From Alphaproteobacteria bacterium (lineage in GTDB: Bacteria > Pseudomonadota > Alphaproteobacteria > Rhodobacterales > Rhodobacteraceae), in the NCBI GenBank assembly GCA_030426685.1, contig JAUHYC010000001.1:62001-126000 (forward strand): a stretch of DNA of 64,000 nt, in the 5' to 3' direction. The translations under genes were made by a program, and so were the position numbers. Positions 1 through 9,046 of this stretch are shown piece by piece; within the stretch, counting starts at the first letter, position 1; each line of letters starts with the position of its first letter. Under the pieces are notes generated by a model, which was not told the origin of the DNA, ran no database searches, and worked only from the letters and a program-made list of their open reading frames with translations.

Positions 1-1
1 A

Positions 2-322
2 AAGCTCGAGATTCTGCGGGAGGCTGACGCGATCTATATCGATCAGATTCGCAAGCATGGCCTCTATGACGAGATCTGGCAGGCCTTCGTAGCCATTCTG
101 CCGGTACGCACCGTCGGCGTGATGGGGGATGGCCGAACCTACGACTATGCCTGCGCCCTGCGTGCTGTAACCTCGGTTGATGGCATGACTGCGGACTACT
201 ACCCATTCAGCCACGCATTTCTCGGCGAGACCGCAACGCGGATCATCAATGAGGTCAAGGGCATCAACAGATGTACCTACGACATCACCTCAAAACCACC
301 GGGAACCATCGAGTGGGAATAA
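2..322 (+). CDS. guaA: GMP synthase (glutamine-hydrolysing), C-terminal part
   Basis: This is the last 106 residues of a gene that begins before the window. GuaA aminates XMP to GMP in the cytoplasm as the final step of guanine nucleotide synthesis. The visible part is the C-terminal dimerisation domain. It holds the conserved [20 protein letters not shown] block, the [12 protein letters not shown] segment and the typical ending PPGTIEWE. The reading frame is open from base 2 with no start of its own, and the methionine at base 119 lies inside the conserved domain, so it is not a start. A strong intrinsic terminator follows directly. Identification is secure; only the missing N-terminus cannot be judged. 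Confidence 0.95.
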   Translation, partial: KLEILREADAIYIDQIRKHGLYDEIWQAFVAILPVRTVGVMGDGRTYDYACALRAVTSVDGMTADYYPFSHAFLGETATRIINEVKGINRCTYDITSKPPGTIEWE

Positions 323-326
323 GCTA

Positions 327-353
327 AAAGCCGGGTCAATGCCCGGCTTTTTT
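327..353 (+). terminator. Rho-independent terminator after guaA
   Basis: A 9-bp perfect stem (AAAGCCGGG at 327-335 with CCCGGCTTT at 342-350) and a 6-base loop run into a T tract. It starts five bases after the guaA stop codon. Confidence 0.9.
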
Positions 354-409
354 GTTTTGCATTATCCAGCAAAACGCCCTTTAGTCAGCGCGTTACACTC
401 CGGCTCGAT

Positions 410-1309
410 ATGAAGGCAATGGACGGCAGCAAAACGCAAATAGGCAAAGCCGCGCTCTGGATGACCGGTGCGATTGCTTCATTCTCGTCGATGGCGATCG
501 CCGGGCGCGAACTGAGTGTGACGCACGACACATTCGAGATCATGTTTTACCGCAGCCTCGTCGGCATCTGCGTGGTCGTTGTGATCCTTACCGTTTCGCG
601 CAAATGGCATCAGGTCACAACCCGGAGGCTGGGATTGCATGGCATCCGGAATGTGCTGCATTTCACCGGGCAGAATCTGTGGTTCTATGCGGTAACGGTT
701 ATTCCTTTGGCACAGGTCTTCGCACTGGAATTCACCAACCCGATCTGGGTAATCCTGCTGTCTCCGCTGTTGTTGCGCGAACGTCTGACAGCCTTACGCC
801 TGACCTCCGCCCTGATAGGTTTCGCAGGGATACTCATAGTCGCTCGACCGGGTGCCGCCGCCCTTAGCCCTGGCGTCATCGCCGCGGCCACGTCAGCAAT
901 TTTCTTTGCACTGACAAACATCTCAACAAAGTCACTGACCCGTACTGCCAGTATCGGCTGCATCATGTTCTGGCTGACGGTTATGCAGGCCGTGCTTGGC
1001 TTGGCCGCCTCGGGAGTCGACGGCCAAATAACCCTGCCTTCCGGAAACACGGCCCCCTTCTTGTTACTTGTCGGGCTGGCCGGTCTGCTCGCCCATTACT
1101 GTATTACCAATGCGCTGGCGATTGCACCGGCAACGGTGGTCGTCCCGTTCGATTTTGCGCGCCTCCCGACCATCGCGATTGTGGGGATGATCCTTTATCA
1201 CGAGCCATTGGATCAGTGGACGCTTTTGGGTGCGGTGGTCATCTTTGCGGGCATCTTCCTGAACGTGTGGTCCGAGAATCGTAACAATTCGGCAACACAG
1301 GCTCACTGA
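410..1309 (+). CDS. DMT-superfamily (EamA) membrane transporter
   Basis: A 299-residue polytopic inner-membrane protein with about ten hydrophobic segments arranged as two EamA repeats, the usual size for drug/metabolite transporters of the EamA/RhaT type. The first repeat holds the conserved region around FYRSLVG (residues 45-51), and the second holds the PATVVVPFDFARLPTIAI region followed by GAVVIFAGIFLNVWSE. The substrate cannot be read from sequence; relatives export amino acids, metabolites or osmolytes. It stands alone: a terminator separates it from guaA, and 132 bases separate it from the porin gene. ATG at 410 or in-frame ATG at 419 are both possible starts, with no strong ribosome-binding site for either. 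Confidence 0.85.
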   Translation: MKAMDGSKTQIGKAALWMTGAIASFSSMAIAGRELSVTHDTFEIMFYRSLVGICVVVVILTVSRKWHQVTTRRLGLHGIRNVLHFTGQNLWFYAVTVIPLAQVFALEFTNPIWVILLSPLLLRERLTALRLTSALIGFAGILIVARPGAAALSPGVIAAATSAIFFALTNISTKSLTRTASIGCIMFWLTVMQAVLGLAASGVDGQITLPSGNTAPFLLLVGLAGLLAHYCITNALAIAPATVVVPFDFARLPTIAIVGMILYHEPLDQWTLLGAVVIFAGIFLNVWSENRNNSATQAH

Positions 1310-1341
1310 GCTGACGCAGACTAACGCTCCGTCACCGGTTG

Positions 1342-1408
1342 ACCTTATTTTAAGGTTTAGGAGAGTAACAAGCGGTAACGAAGCCGGGTGTGCATGTGAG
1401 GGTGCACA
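1342..1408 (+). promoter_or_regulatory. Two palindromes in the leader of the FadL-type porin gene
   Basis: Two operator-like inverted repeats lie upstream of the porin gene: ACCTTA-TTT-TAAGGT at 1342-1356 and TGTGCA-N8-TGCACA at 1389-1408. No sigma-70 promoter is clear. Their role is inferred only from symmetry and position. Confidence 0.3.
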
Positions 1409-1441
1409 GATCAGGCAATTGGACAGTGTAGGGAGGAATAA

Positions 1442-2665
1442 ATGAAAAAAGCGCTGTTACAGGCGTGTGCGTTGTGCGTTGGGGCGACAACTGTGCAGGC
1501 AGGCGGCCTCGACCGAAGCGGTCAGGGTGTCAACATCTTGTTCGAAGAAGGGAATGTGGCGCAGTTTCGGCTGGGATATACCAAGCCGAAGGTCAGCGGC
1601 TCGATGGAAGATCAGATCCCAGGCAGCCCCACTTTTGGCGAAGAAGTAGACTCGGGCAACATCGCAAACAGCTTCTTCACGCCCCACCTTGCATACAAAG
1701 CCGCCCTGACCGAGAAGCTGGATTTTGCGCTGATCTACGATGAGCCTTTTGGCGCAGATGTTGACTATTCTTCAGCCTATCCGATTTCGCAGAACGTGTT
1801 GGGGTTTTCACCTCCGTTTCCTCCCGGCGCTAACCAGGACGTCTTGAGGGCCAAGGCTGATACCGATGCGGTTACCGCTTTGCTTCGGTACAAGTTGGAT
1901 AACGGTTTCAGCGTAATCGGTGGTGTGAGGGCGCAACGCCTGAAGGCAAGCGTTTCCGTACCGCTCGCGGGTGCTGGCACAACTCCATTCCCTTCCGGTG
2001 GTTACCGTGTAGAAACGGACGCAGAAATCGACTTTGGGTATGTTGTTGGTGTCGCGTGGGAGCGGCCAGATATCGCAGCCCGGGTTGCACTGACCTACAA
2101 CTCGAAAATTACGCACGATCTGTCGCAGACCGAGTCGAATGACTCATTGGCCTTCACTCCATTCCCGGAAATCGCAAGGACAAGTGCCGACTCAACAACC
2201 GAAGTGGTTACACCACAATCGGTAAACCTGGACTTCCAGACCGGTGTGGCGCCCAAAACGCTTCTGTTCGGATCAGTCCGCTGGGTCGACTGGCCGCAAA
2301 CAGTTTATGCCCCGCCCGTGTACACAGGTCTGACCGGCATCAATCTGGTCGACTATGAAGAGGCCACTTGGACCTACTCGCTGGGTCTCGGCTACCAGTT
2401 CACGGACGAATTCTCGGGCGCGGTAACGCTGGGTTATGAAAGCGATCAGGGCAACCCGGTGTCCAACCTCGGGCCGACAGACGGGTTCTGGAGCATCGGC
2501 TTGGGCGGCACATATTCGTTTGAAAAGGCCAAGATCTCTGGTGGCGTACGCTATACCGACATCGGTGATGCCACGGCCAATGGCACCGGCCCAGACAATC
2601 GCGCAACATTCAGTGGCAACAGCGCCTGGAGCGTCGGTTTCCAGATCACATACGCGCTGGACTAA
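1442..2665 (+). CDS. FadL/OmpP1-type outer membrane protein
   Basis: A 407-residue protein with an N-terminal signal peptide (MKKALLQACALCVGATTVQA, cleavage probable near residue 20). It continues with the glycine-rich N-terminal region GLDRSGQGVNILFEEGN typical of the OMPP1/FadL/TodX family. Repeated alternating hydrophobic/polar beta-strand patterns run to a C-terminal strand ending in an aromatic-rich segment (WSVGFQITYALD). FadL-family porins carry long-chain fatty acids or other hydrophobic compounds across the outer membrane by lateral diffusion; the substrate here is unknown. The start is well supported by a strong Shine-Dalgarno (AGGGAGGA) seven bases before ATG. The gene is monocistronic, with a terminator directly after it. 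Confidence 0.88.
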   Translation: MKKALLQACALCVGATTVQAGGLDRSGQGVNILFEEGNVAQFRLGYTKPKVSGSMEDQIPGSPTFGEEVDSGNIANSFFTPHLAYKAALTEKLDFALIYDEPFGADVDYSSAYPISQNVLGFSPPFPPGANQDVLRAKADTDAVTALLRYKLDNGFSVIGGVRAQRLKASVSVPLAGAGTTPFPSGGYRVETDAEIDFGYVVGVAWERPDIAARVALTYNSKITHDLSQTESNDSLAFTPFPEIARTSADSTTEVVTPQSVNLDFQTGVAPKTLLFGSVRWVDWPQTVYAPPVYTGLTGINLVDYEEATWTYSLGLGYQFTDEFSGAVTLGYESDQGNPVSNLGPTDGFWSIGLGGTYSFEKAKISGGVRYTDIGDATANGTGPDNRATFSGNSAWSVGFQITYALD

Positions 2666-2685
2666 AGTCAGCTGAAGACTAATCG

Positions 2686-2713
2686 AAAGCCCCGCCAATC
2701 CGGCGGGGCTTTT
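2686..2713 (+). terminator. Rho-independent terminator after the FadL-type gene
   Basis: A perfect 11-bp stem (AAAGCCCCGCC with GGCGGGGCTTT) and a 5-base loop end in TTTT. It lies 21 bases after the porin stop codon. Confidence 0.9.
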
Positions 2714-3072
2714 CGTTTATTCCGGATCGCGAAGTGCCCCAAGAAGTGCGAGAACCGATAATAGCTGGCTGATAACACATTCTTTCTGCCCGGAAGCGAT
2801 CCTCGGATTTCGGGAGGCTTCGTTCATCAACGGTCGAAATCAATTCCATGAGTTCACCCAGGATATTCTCTGCCCACTGACCATTATGACGGCATGCTTT
2901 CCGAGGCCCCCTCCGCCATCAGGCTGCGCTTGCAGGTGATGATGCCCTGCCCTATGCGCCTTTGTCGGCTTTGCCATCTCGGCACTCAGACTGCTGATCG
3001 GCGGTTGATTCCGTCGACGTGATTGACGCCACCCATCGCCCGTTTTAGCTAGGGCAAAACACGGGACTACGG
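2714..3072. other. Intergenic region without a supported gene
   Basis: About 360 bases between the porin terminator and the P-loop gene. No convincing coding frame or RNA gene is visible. A short minus-strand frame (2717-2827, 36 residues, ending LLGALRDPE) looks protein-like but has no visible ribosome-binding site and overlaps the terminator. It may be a decayed gene fragment. Confidence 0.5.
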
Positions 3073-3948
3073 ATGATGATTTACAACTCTGCGAAGGATT
3101 GGCGCAGCGCGGCGCGAAAGAAGGTACTGTTCTTCGGCATGTCCGGACTGGGAAAGTCCTATGTCTCGAACACCCTGCGCGATGGAGGGGATTGGTTCCA
3201 CTATTCTATCGATTACCGGATCGGTACCCGCTACATGGGCGAATACATTACCGACAACGCCAAGGCCGAAGCGATGAAGGTTCCGTTTCTGCGCGACCTT
3301 CTGATGTCGGATTCGATTTACATCGGGTCGAACATCACGTTCCAGAACCTGACTCCGGTCTCGGCCTATTTGGGCAAACCCGGAAACCCAGACCTGGGCG
3401 GGCTCGAGATATCAGAGTACCAGCTGCGGCAGGAGCAGTTCCGGCTCGCCGAAATTCATGCACTTCTGGACACCAAATATTTCATAGAGCGGGCAAAGCG
3501 CCTGTATCACTACCCGCATTTCATCTGCGACACCGGCGGGTCGATCTGTGAGTGGGTTGAGCCAGACGATCCGAAAGATCCGATTCTGACCGAATTGTCC
3601 AACCAAACCCTGATGATCTGGATCAAGGGCGATGAGGCGCATACCGAAGAGTTGATCCGCCGCTTTGACAAGGCCCCCAAGCCGATGTCCTATCAGGCAG
3701 AGTTTCTGGAGCGTGTCTGGGCGGAATACCTTGCACTCAACGAGTGTTCCGGGTCCGAGGTTGATCCTGACGCATTCATTCGCTGGACCTATGCGCAAGC
3801 TTTGGCGCATCGGCAACCGCGCTACGCGGCTATGGCGCGAAACTGGGGCGTCACGATCTCGGCTGACGATATGAATCAGGTTCGCGATAGCGGCGATTTC
3901 GATGAGTTGATCGAACGCACCCTTGAGACCCGCGCCAACCCCGCCTAA
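3073..3948 (+). CDS. P-loop ATPase/kinase-like protein of unknown role
   Basis: A 291-residue soluble protein with a Walker A motif GMSGLGKS at residues 22-29 right after the first beta strand (KKVLFF). This is the layout of small P-loop kinases and adenylylate-kinase-like NTPases. The later segment [12 protein letters not shown] (about 150-161) could supply the Walker B-like acidic residue. No signal peptide or membrane segment is present. It sits 38 bases upstream of metA on the same strand, so co-transcription with methionine biosynthesis is likely, but that does not show a shared function. The first two codons are both ATG (3073 or 3076). I do not recognise a named family, and the substrate is unknown. 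Confidence 0.75.
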   Translation: MMIYNSAKDWRSAARKKVLFFGMSGLGKSYVSNTLRDGGDWFHYSIDYRIGTRYMGEYITDNAKAEAMKVPFLRDLLMSDSIYIGSNITFQNLTPVSAYLGKPGNPDLGGLEISEYQLRQEQFRLAEIHALLDTKYFIERAKRLYHYPHFICDTGGSICEWVEPDDPKDPILTELSNQTLMIWIKGDEAHTEELIRRFDKAPKPMSYQAEFLERVWAEYLALNECSGSEVDPDAFIRWTYAQALAHRQPRYAAMARNWGVTISADDMNQVRDSGDFDELIERTLETRANPA

Positions 3949-3986
3949 GTTCCAGACTTCTTTCGCAGTTTCAACAACGTGACCCG

Positions 3987-4904
3987 ATGCCGATCAAGAT
4001 ACCTTCCGACCTACCCGCCTTTGATGTCCTGACCAATGAGGGCGTTATGGTCATGGCCGAGGATCAGGCCGCGCGTCAGGACATTCGCCCCCTGAGGATC
4101 GGCTTGTTGAACCTGATGCCCAAGAAGATTCAGACCGAAAACCAGTTCGCCCGTCTGATCGGGGCCACGCCATTGCAGATTGAACTGTCGCTGATCCGCA
4201 TGACGGAACATCAGACCAAGAATACCGCTGCCGAGCATATGGCCGAGTTCTATCACCCCTTTCGGGAGGTGAAGGATCAGAAGTTCGATGGTCTGATCAT
4301 CACCGGCGCCCCGATTGAGCATCTGGAATTTCCAGACGTCACCTATTGGGACGAAATCCGCGAAGTGTTCGATTGGACCCAGACCAACGTGCATTCCACC
4401 TTTGGCGTATGCTGGGGGGGTATGGCAATGATCAACCACTTCCATGACGTCAAGAAGCACATGCTGGATGCCAAGGCGTTTGGCTGCTTCCGCCACAGAA
4501 ATCTTGCTCCTGCCTCGCCGTTTTTGCGTGGCTTTTCGGATGATTGCGTCATTCCGGTCAGTCGCTGGACCGAAGTGCGGCAACCCGAGATTGATGCCGC
4601 GCCGGGTCTGATCACATTGCTTGGCAGTGATGATGTAGGCCCATGCCTGGTTGAGGATCCGGCGCATCGGGCGCTCTATATCTTCAACCATTTCGAATAC
4701 GACAGCGACACGCTCAAACAGGAGTATGACCGGGACGTAGAGAATGGCACGCCAATCAACGTGCCGATCAACTACTATCCTGACGATGACCCAGGCCAGG
4801 AACCGCAGAACCGCTGGCGCAGCCATGCGCATCTTCTTTACGGCAACTGGATCAACGCCATCTACCAGACAACGCCCTTTGAATTGAGCAAAATTGGCCA
4901 GTAA
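3987..4904 (+). CDS. metA: Homoserine O-acyltransferase MetA (predicted acetyltransferase)
   Basis: This 305-residue cytoplasmic enzyme activates homoserine by acylation at the first committed step of methionine synthesis. The catalytic triad of the family is intact: Cys142 in [10 protein letters not shown], His235 in IFNHFEY and Glu237. The signature [18 protein letters not shown] is at 40-57. Residue 111, in GAPIEHLEF, is glutamate. In the published MetA work glutamate here goes with acetyl-CoA use and glycine with succinyl-CoA use, so this enzyme is predicted to make O-acetylhomoserine despite the common family label 'succinyltransferase'. It lies between a P-loop protein gene and a hydrolase gene that overlaps its 3' end. 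No SAM-II riboswitch motif is visible in the 38-base gap before it. Confidence 0.93.
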   Translation: MPIKIPSDLPAFDVLTNEGVMVMAEDQAARQDIRPLRIGLLNLMPKKIQTENQFARLIGATPLQIELSLIRMTEHQTKNTAAEHMAEFYHPFREVKDQKFDGLIITGAPIEHLEFPDVTYWDEIREVFDWTQTNVHSTFGVCWGGMAMINHFHDVKKHMLDAKAFGCFRHRNLAPASPFLRGFSDDCVIPVSRWTEVRQPEIDAAPGLITLLGSDDVGPCLVEDPAHRALYIFNHFEYDSDTLKQEYDRDVENGTPINVPINYYPDDDPGQEPQNRWRSHAHLLYGNWINAIYQTTPFELSKIGQ

Positions 4905-5847
4905 GATACTGATATTATTATGTATCGCCATTGTTGGCATTGCGATGGTCACATCATGGCGCAGTGCGCAGCGCGAATCCCGCGCCGAGGCCTCTTTCCC
5001 GCCTGAAGGGCAAATTGTTGAAGTCGACGGGATCGCAGTACATGCCGTGGTCATGGGCGAAGGGCCGGATGTAATTCTCATTCACGGCTCCAGCGGCAAC
5101 ACCCGCGATATGACCTTTGCGCTCGCGCCCATTCTGGCCGAAAATTATCGTGTCATCGTGTTCGACCGCCCGGGTCTTGGGTACTCTGAAAGCTTTAATC
5201 CCGATGGCGAAACCATTGTGGAACAAGCTGAAATTCTTCAGCGCGCAGCAGAGCAACTCGGGGCGCGTGCACCCATTGTCGCAGGGCAGAGCTATGGCGG
5301 GTCGGTCTCATTGGCGTGGGCGGTGACGCGCCCCGAAAACATTTCAGCCCTTGTACTGATCGCGCCGGCGGCCATCCCGTGGGAGACGCCACTGGATGCG
5401 TTCAATACACTTGGTGCAACTACGGCCGGTAACGCGCTGGTCCTGCCTCTGGTTTCTGCCTATGTGCCGGATTGGTTCGTCACCAAAGCCTTGGACCAGG
5501 TTTTCGCCCCACAAACGGCACCCGAAGGATATGCGGATCATTTCGGCCCCGGTCTCACCATGCGCCGCGCATCGATGCACGCAAATGCAAAGCAGCGCGC
5601 CAACCTGCTGGAAGAAGTGACCGAGCTTCAGCCTCGATATGGCGAAATATCCGTGCCGACCGAGATCGTTCACGGCACTGCCGACACAACAGTGGGGTTG
5701 GAGTGGCACTCAGACCGGCTGATCGAGCAAATCCCCGGCGCCGAACTGATCGAACTGGAGGGCATTGGCCATATGCCGCAGGTCGTCGCTGCTCCCGAAG
5801 TTGCAGCAGCAATTGACCGCGCCGCCGAACGTGCGGGTTTGCGTTAG
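4894..5847 (+). CDS. Membrane-anchored or secreted alpha/beta hydrolase
   Basis: A 317-residue alpha/beta-hydrolase fold protein. An N-terminal hydrophobic segment (residues 4-20) suggests a signal anchor, so the enzyme probably faces the periplasm. The oxyanion motif HGSSGN is at 64-69 and the nucleophile elbow GQSYGG is at 131-136 with Ser133. The likely acid is Asp264 in HGTADTTVG and the base His293 in GIGHMPQ. The substrate is not predictable; candidates are esters, haloalkanes or lactones. The start is a TTG codon at 4894 that overlaps the metA end by 11 bases and suggests translational coupling. Downstream starts would cut into the hydrophobic segment. Confidence 0.85.
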   Translation: MASKILILLCIAIVGIAMVTSWRSAQRESRAEASFPPEGQIVEVDGIAVHAVVMGEGPDVILIHGSSGNTRDMTFALAPILAENYRVIVFDRPGLGYSESFNPDGETIVEQAEILQRAAEQLGARAPIVAGQSYGGSVSLAWAVTRPENISALVLIAPAAIPWETPLDAFNTLGATTAGNALVLPLVSAYVPDWFVTKALDQVFAPQTAPEGYADHFGPGLTMRRASMHANAKQRANLLEEVTELQPRYGEISVPTEIVHGTADTTVGLEWHSDRLIEQIPGAELIELEGIGHMPQVVAAPEVAAAIDRAAERAGLR

Positions 5848-5872
5848 AGCGATCCGTAATCCATAGTAAGAT

Positions 5873-6766
5873 ATGGATTTTATGGCGAGGCCGCACATGA
5901 CCCGATCAGATCAGGGCGCTATCAAAAGCTACTTCCTTAATGACGCCCCGAAAGAAGTTCGAACGTCCATTGAGAACGCCAGCAAGGGCGAAATCCTGAA
6001 CCCGACTTACCCGTACTCGAAAAAGATGAAGAGTAAGGACTATAACAAGCAGATGGACGCGTTGCAGATCGAACTCGTCAAGATGCAGTCATGGGTCAAA
6101 GCCACCGGCCAGAGAATCGCGCTCTTGTTCGAAGGTCGCGATGCCGCCGGAAAAGGCGGTACAATCAAACGGTTTCGGGAAAATCTTAATCCGCGCGGGG
6201 CTCGAAACGTGGCGCTGAGTAAACCCTCGGATGCTGAACGCAGCCAGTGGTATTTCCAGCGCTACATCTCACACCTCCCCTCTGCAGGTGAAATCGTGTT
6301 CTTCGACCGTAGCTGGTATAATCGTGGTGTCGTTGAGAACGTATTCGGCTTTTGTACTGAACACGAACGTGAAAGGTTTTTTCGTCAGGTCCTGCCCCTT
6401 GAGACAGGCTTCAAGAATGACGGAATTCACTTGTTCAAATTCTGGCTGAATGTTGGGCGCGCAGAGCAGTTGAACCGTTTTCTCGCACGCGAGACCGACC
6501 TTCTGAAGCAGTGGAAGCTCAGTCCGATTGATGTGGCGGGGTTGCACAAATGGGACGAATACAGTCAATCCATCTCGGAAACTCTTGCCCGCAGCCACTC
6601 TGAAAACTGCCCCTGGACCATTATTCGTTCGGACGACAAAAAACGCGCGCGACTGGCGGCGATTCAAACCGTACTCAGTGGCTTGGACTATGAAGGCAAG
6701 GATGCGAAGGCCATTGGAACACCCGATGGCAAGATCAGTGGCGGGCCGGACATCTGGGATGCCTGA
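5873..6766 (+). CDS. ppk2: Polyphosphate kinase 2 family protein
   Basis: A 297-residue single-domain PPK2 enzyme that transfers phosphate between polyphosphate and nucleotides in the cytoplasm. The Walker A-like loop [15 protein letters not shown] is at 87-100, and the Walker B/lid motif [13 protein letters not shown] is at 143-155. Both are hallmarks of the family, and length and layout fit the single-domain class. Whether it prefers NDP or NMP acceptors cannot be decided by eye. The first residues are ambiguous: in-frame ATGs exist at 5873, 5882 and 5897, and none has a strong ribosome-binding site. It lies 25 bases after the hydrolase gene and 59 bases before the TetR-type gene. Confidence 0.92.
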   Translation: MDFMARPHMTRSDQGAIKSYFLNDAPKEVRTSIENASKGEILNPTYPYSKKMKSKDYNKQMDALQIELVKMQSWVKATGQRIALLFEGRDAAGKGGTIKRFRENLNPRGARNVALSKPSDAERSQWYFQRYISHLPSAGEIVFFDRSWYNRGVVENVFGFCTEHERERFFRQVLPLETGFKNDGIHLFKFWLNVGRAEQLNRFLARETDLLKQWKLSPIDVAGLHKWDEYSQSISETLARSHSENCPWTIIRSDDKKRARLAAIQTVLSGLDYEGKDAKAIGTPDGKISGGPDIWDA

Positions 6767-6825
6767 ACACGCTGGTCTTGGACGCACCCCCTACATATAT
6801 AAGAACAAATGCGCCTGAGGCCGGG

Positions 6826-7440
6826 ATGACGAAACGCGGATATCACCACGGAAACCTGAAACAAGCTCTGATCGAGGCAGCTTTGTCGCTGATTGAGCAG
6901 AAGGGTCCGACCGGTTTCACCTTGTCCGAAGCTGCCAAGACTGCCGGCGTCACTCCGGCTGCGGTCTATCGGCACTATGAGGGACGCGAAGACTTGATCG
7001 CCGAGGCTGCGCGTCAGGGTTTTGAGATGTTCGCCGATCTGATGCAATTCGCCTATGACAAAGGGCAACCTTCGGCGCTGGCCGCGTTTGAGGCGACAGG
7101 ACGTGCCTATCTGGCCTTTGCTCGCAAGCATCCCGGACACTACATCGCCATGTTTGAGAGCGGGATCTCAGTCAACCGCACGCCGGAACTGGCCCTGGCG
7201 GCCAACCGGGCAAAGAATGTTCTAGAGAAAGCCGCCAGCGATCTGTCACAGCATATTCCGCCAGAGAAACGCCCACCTGCTTCAATGTTCAGCGCCCATA
7301 TCTGGGCAATGAGCCATGGGGTAGTTGAGCTTTACGCGCGTAATACCGGGGCGAGTTCCCCTTTCCCGCCCGAGGATCTGTTGGAATCGGGGATTGGTAT
7401 CTATCTGCGCGGTCTGGGGCTTGTCTCTCAGGACGAGTGA
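6826..7440 (+). CDS. TetR/AcrR-family transcriptional regulator
   Basis: A 204-residue repressor-type protein with the TetR N-terminal helix-turn-helix at about residues 5-55. The family pattern is clear: helix 1 LKQALIEAALSLIEQKG, then FTLSEAAKTAGVTPAAVYRHYEGREDLI. The C-terminal ligand domain resembles the TetR_C/WHG type (YLAFARKHPGHYIAMFESG). The ATG at 6826 is preferred because GAGG lies 8 bases upstream and the recognised domain begins right after it; an in-frame TTG at 6778 would add 16 unlikely residues. No divergent target gene is adjacent; it follows ppk2 on the same strand. Ligand and targets are unknown. Confidence 0.9.
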   Translation: MTKRGYHHGNLKQALIEAALSLIEQKGPTGFTLSEAAKTAGVTPAAVYRHYEGREDLIAEAARQGFEMFADLMQFAYDKGQPSALAAFEATGRAYLAFARKHPGHYIAMFESGISVNRTPELALAANRAKNVLEKAASDLSQHIPPEKRPPASMFSAHIWAMSHGVVELYARNTGASSPFPPEDLLESGIGIYLRGLGLVSQDE

Positions 7441-7446
7441 TATCGG

Positions 7447-8505
7447 TTAAAACACGCGGCTGTGCTTGGGCGTATTCAGGCGTGACGTCACATTGATCAG
7501 GTCCATATGCCCCATGCCTTTGATGTCGACTGGCCCGATATCCGTGATCTGAAACTCGTCAATGAGTGCATATTTCATCTCTTCCGGTGCAACAATCCGC
7601 ATCGGGTTGGCAAAGACCTGCAGGCGTGAGGCGATATTCACCGCCGGGCCAAAGACATCATAGACATATTTCTGAATCCCGACGACCGAGCCCACAGCTG
7701 GACCCATACCCAAACCAATCCGGGCCTGCCATTTATGCGGGTGGCTCTCGTTGCGCCGTTCCAGATAACGCAGGAACCTGACCGCGCAATGAGCGACCGC
7801 CGTGGCATGATCCGGGGTTTCGTCGGGCATTCCCGACACTGCGAGATAAGCATCACCGATGGTCTTGATCCGCTCGCATCCGAATTGCTCGACAATACGG
7901 TCGAAGGCGGTGAAAATGTCATTCAACTCACTCAGCGTCACCGTAGGGTCGGTCTTGGCTGCAAAATCGGTGAACCCGACAAAATCGAGCATGACCACCG
8001 ACACCTGTTCAAACAATTGTGGTGTAACCACGCCGAAAGTCTTGAACTCTTCATATACCGCTTTTGGCATCAGGTTCAGTAGCAGCCGTTCCACCCGCTC
8101 CTTCTCGCGCTCCAATTCACGCGTGTTCCTCTCAACCATGGTTGAGTAGCTGTCGATCATGCTTTCAAGTTCACGGATTCGGGTGATGTTCTGACATTCG
8201 ACCACTAGCACCTGTTCCTCGAGCCCATTGGCAAGTGATATAGCGGTGGCAAAGATCAGCGTTCGGCGTTTGGGTTTGATCTGGAGTTCTACGGAATACC
8301 GCAGGCCGGATTGCTTCACATCCTCCAGCTCTTTCGGATCAAGATCGGGCAGAATGTCTAACAGAGTCTGCCCCTCGGCAGGAGTTCCGAACCATTCCGC
8401 GAACGGGCCGTTGTGAAACACGAATGTCAGATCCGAAGCCCGCAACACCGCCACACCAACGCCAATCGCTCGCAACAGATGTTCGTTAATGGCCAGAATG
8501 CTCAT
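7447..8505 (-). CDS. PAS-like domain adenylate cyclase (class III)
   Basis: This 352-residue protein is predicted to be a soluble signalling enzyme making cAMP. Residues 1-110 look like a PAS sensor domain, and 110-145 form a charged signalling helix. This is followed by RLLLNLMPKAVYEEF, the linker seen in guanylyl/adenylyl cyclases. The catalytic domain (about 165-340) keeps both metal aspartates, Asp174 in VVMLDFVGFT and Asp218 in KTIGDAYLA. It also keeps the base-selecting pair Lys214 and Asp283, which points to ATP rather than GTP, and the catalytic Asn290 and Arg294 in VNIASR. Its start codon overlaps the stop of the upstream globin gene (ATGA), so the two are translationally coupled and globin-linked control of the cyclase is plausible. 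No membrane segments are seen. Confidence 0.9.
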   Translation of the reverse strand: MSILAINEHLLRAIGVGVAVLRASDLTFVFHNGPFAEWFGTPAEGQTLLDILPDLDPKELEDVKQSGLRYSVELQIKPKRRTLIFATAISLANGLEEQVLVVECQNITRIRELESMIDSYSTMVERNTRELEREKERVERLLLNLMPKAVYEEFKTFGVVTPQLFEQVSVVMLDFVGFTDFAAKTDPTVTLSELNDIFTAFDRIVEQFGCERIKTIGDAYLAVSGMPDETPDHATAVAHCAVRFLRYLERRNESHPHKWQARIGLGMGPAVGSVVGIQKYVYDVFGPAVNIASRLQVFANPMRIVAPEEMKYALIDEFQITDIGPVDIKGMGHMDLINVTSRLNTPKHSRVF

Positions 8506-8870
8506 GCAGCGTTCCGGGCCACGATGATGGCGCGTTTATCTTCAATTGCGCCCAATGCCGTGTTGATATCTGATTCAGACATACCGTGGAGCGCCAGTGC
8601 TTCGCCGAACAGCGTCGCCATTTCGTCAAAGTCCGAATGCGAGATGTTCAGATGCCGGTGTACTGCTTCGATCCTGTCATCGCTGAATGAAGCCGGACCG
8701 CCGACCAGAGACGATACAAATTTGGTCTGATGGTCAATCAGACGGGGCAAGTCGATATCATCGAAATAGTCCCCGATCTGGTCGGATTCCAACGCCATTT
8801 CATAGAACGACATCACGACACGGCTGATGGTTTTGAACCCGCCATACTTCTCATAGATCGTCTGACTCAC
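8502..8870 (-). CDS. Truncated hemoglobin, group I type
   Basis: A 122-residue heme protein of the 2/2 globin family. It opens with the classic TIYEKYGGF segment. Helix B has FYEMAL, whose tyrosine is the usual distal ligand-stabilising residue. Helix E has RLIDHQTKFVSSLVGGP, and the proximal histidine is in EAVHRHLNIS. Such proteins bind O2, NO or CO and serve in sensing, NO detoxification or redox work. The GTG at 8870 (protein starting VSQTIYEKYGG) gives the usual family start; an upstream in-frame GTG at 8903 would add 11 hydrophobic residues. Neither has a strong ribosome-binding site. The gene overlaps the adenylate cyclase gene by four bases and is transcribed first. Confidence 0.9.
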   Translation of the reverse strand: MSQTIYEKYGGFKTISRVVMSFYEMALESDQIGDYFDDIDLPRLIDHQTKFVSSLVGGPASFSDDRIEAVHRHLNISHSDFDEMATLFGEALALHGMSESDINTALGAIEDKRAIIVARNAA

Positions 8871-9046
8871 AACACAAAACCGAATGATAATTGGCAATAA
8901 CACTACTAGGTTATATCAAAATGACGGTATTGTTAACTTTTTTGAGCCGTTTGCACGATGGGAAACAGAACAATGCCTCAACGGCATTCAATCGTTTTCA
9001 GTTTTATCCGGAATATTCGCGATCTCTGCCTTGACCCGGGGGCAAA

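Noticed and set aside
2717-2827. 36-codon minus-strand frame ending LLGALRDPE
   Set aside because: It looks somewhat protein-like but overlaps the porin terminator and has no ribosome-binding site; kept only as a possible gene remnant.
3949-3986. SAM-II riboswitch before metA, common in alphaproteobacteria
   Set aside because: The gap is only 38 bases and lacks the conserved aptamer sequences. The region before the upstream P-loop gene also shows no match.
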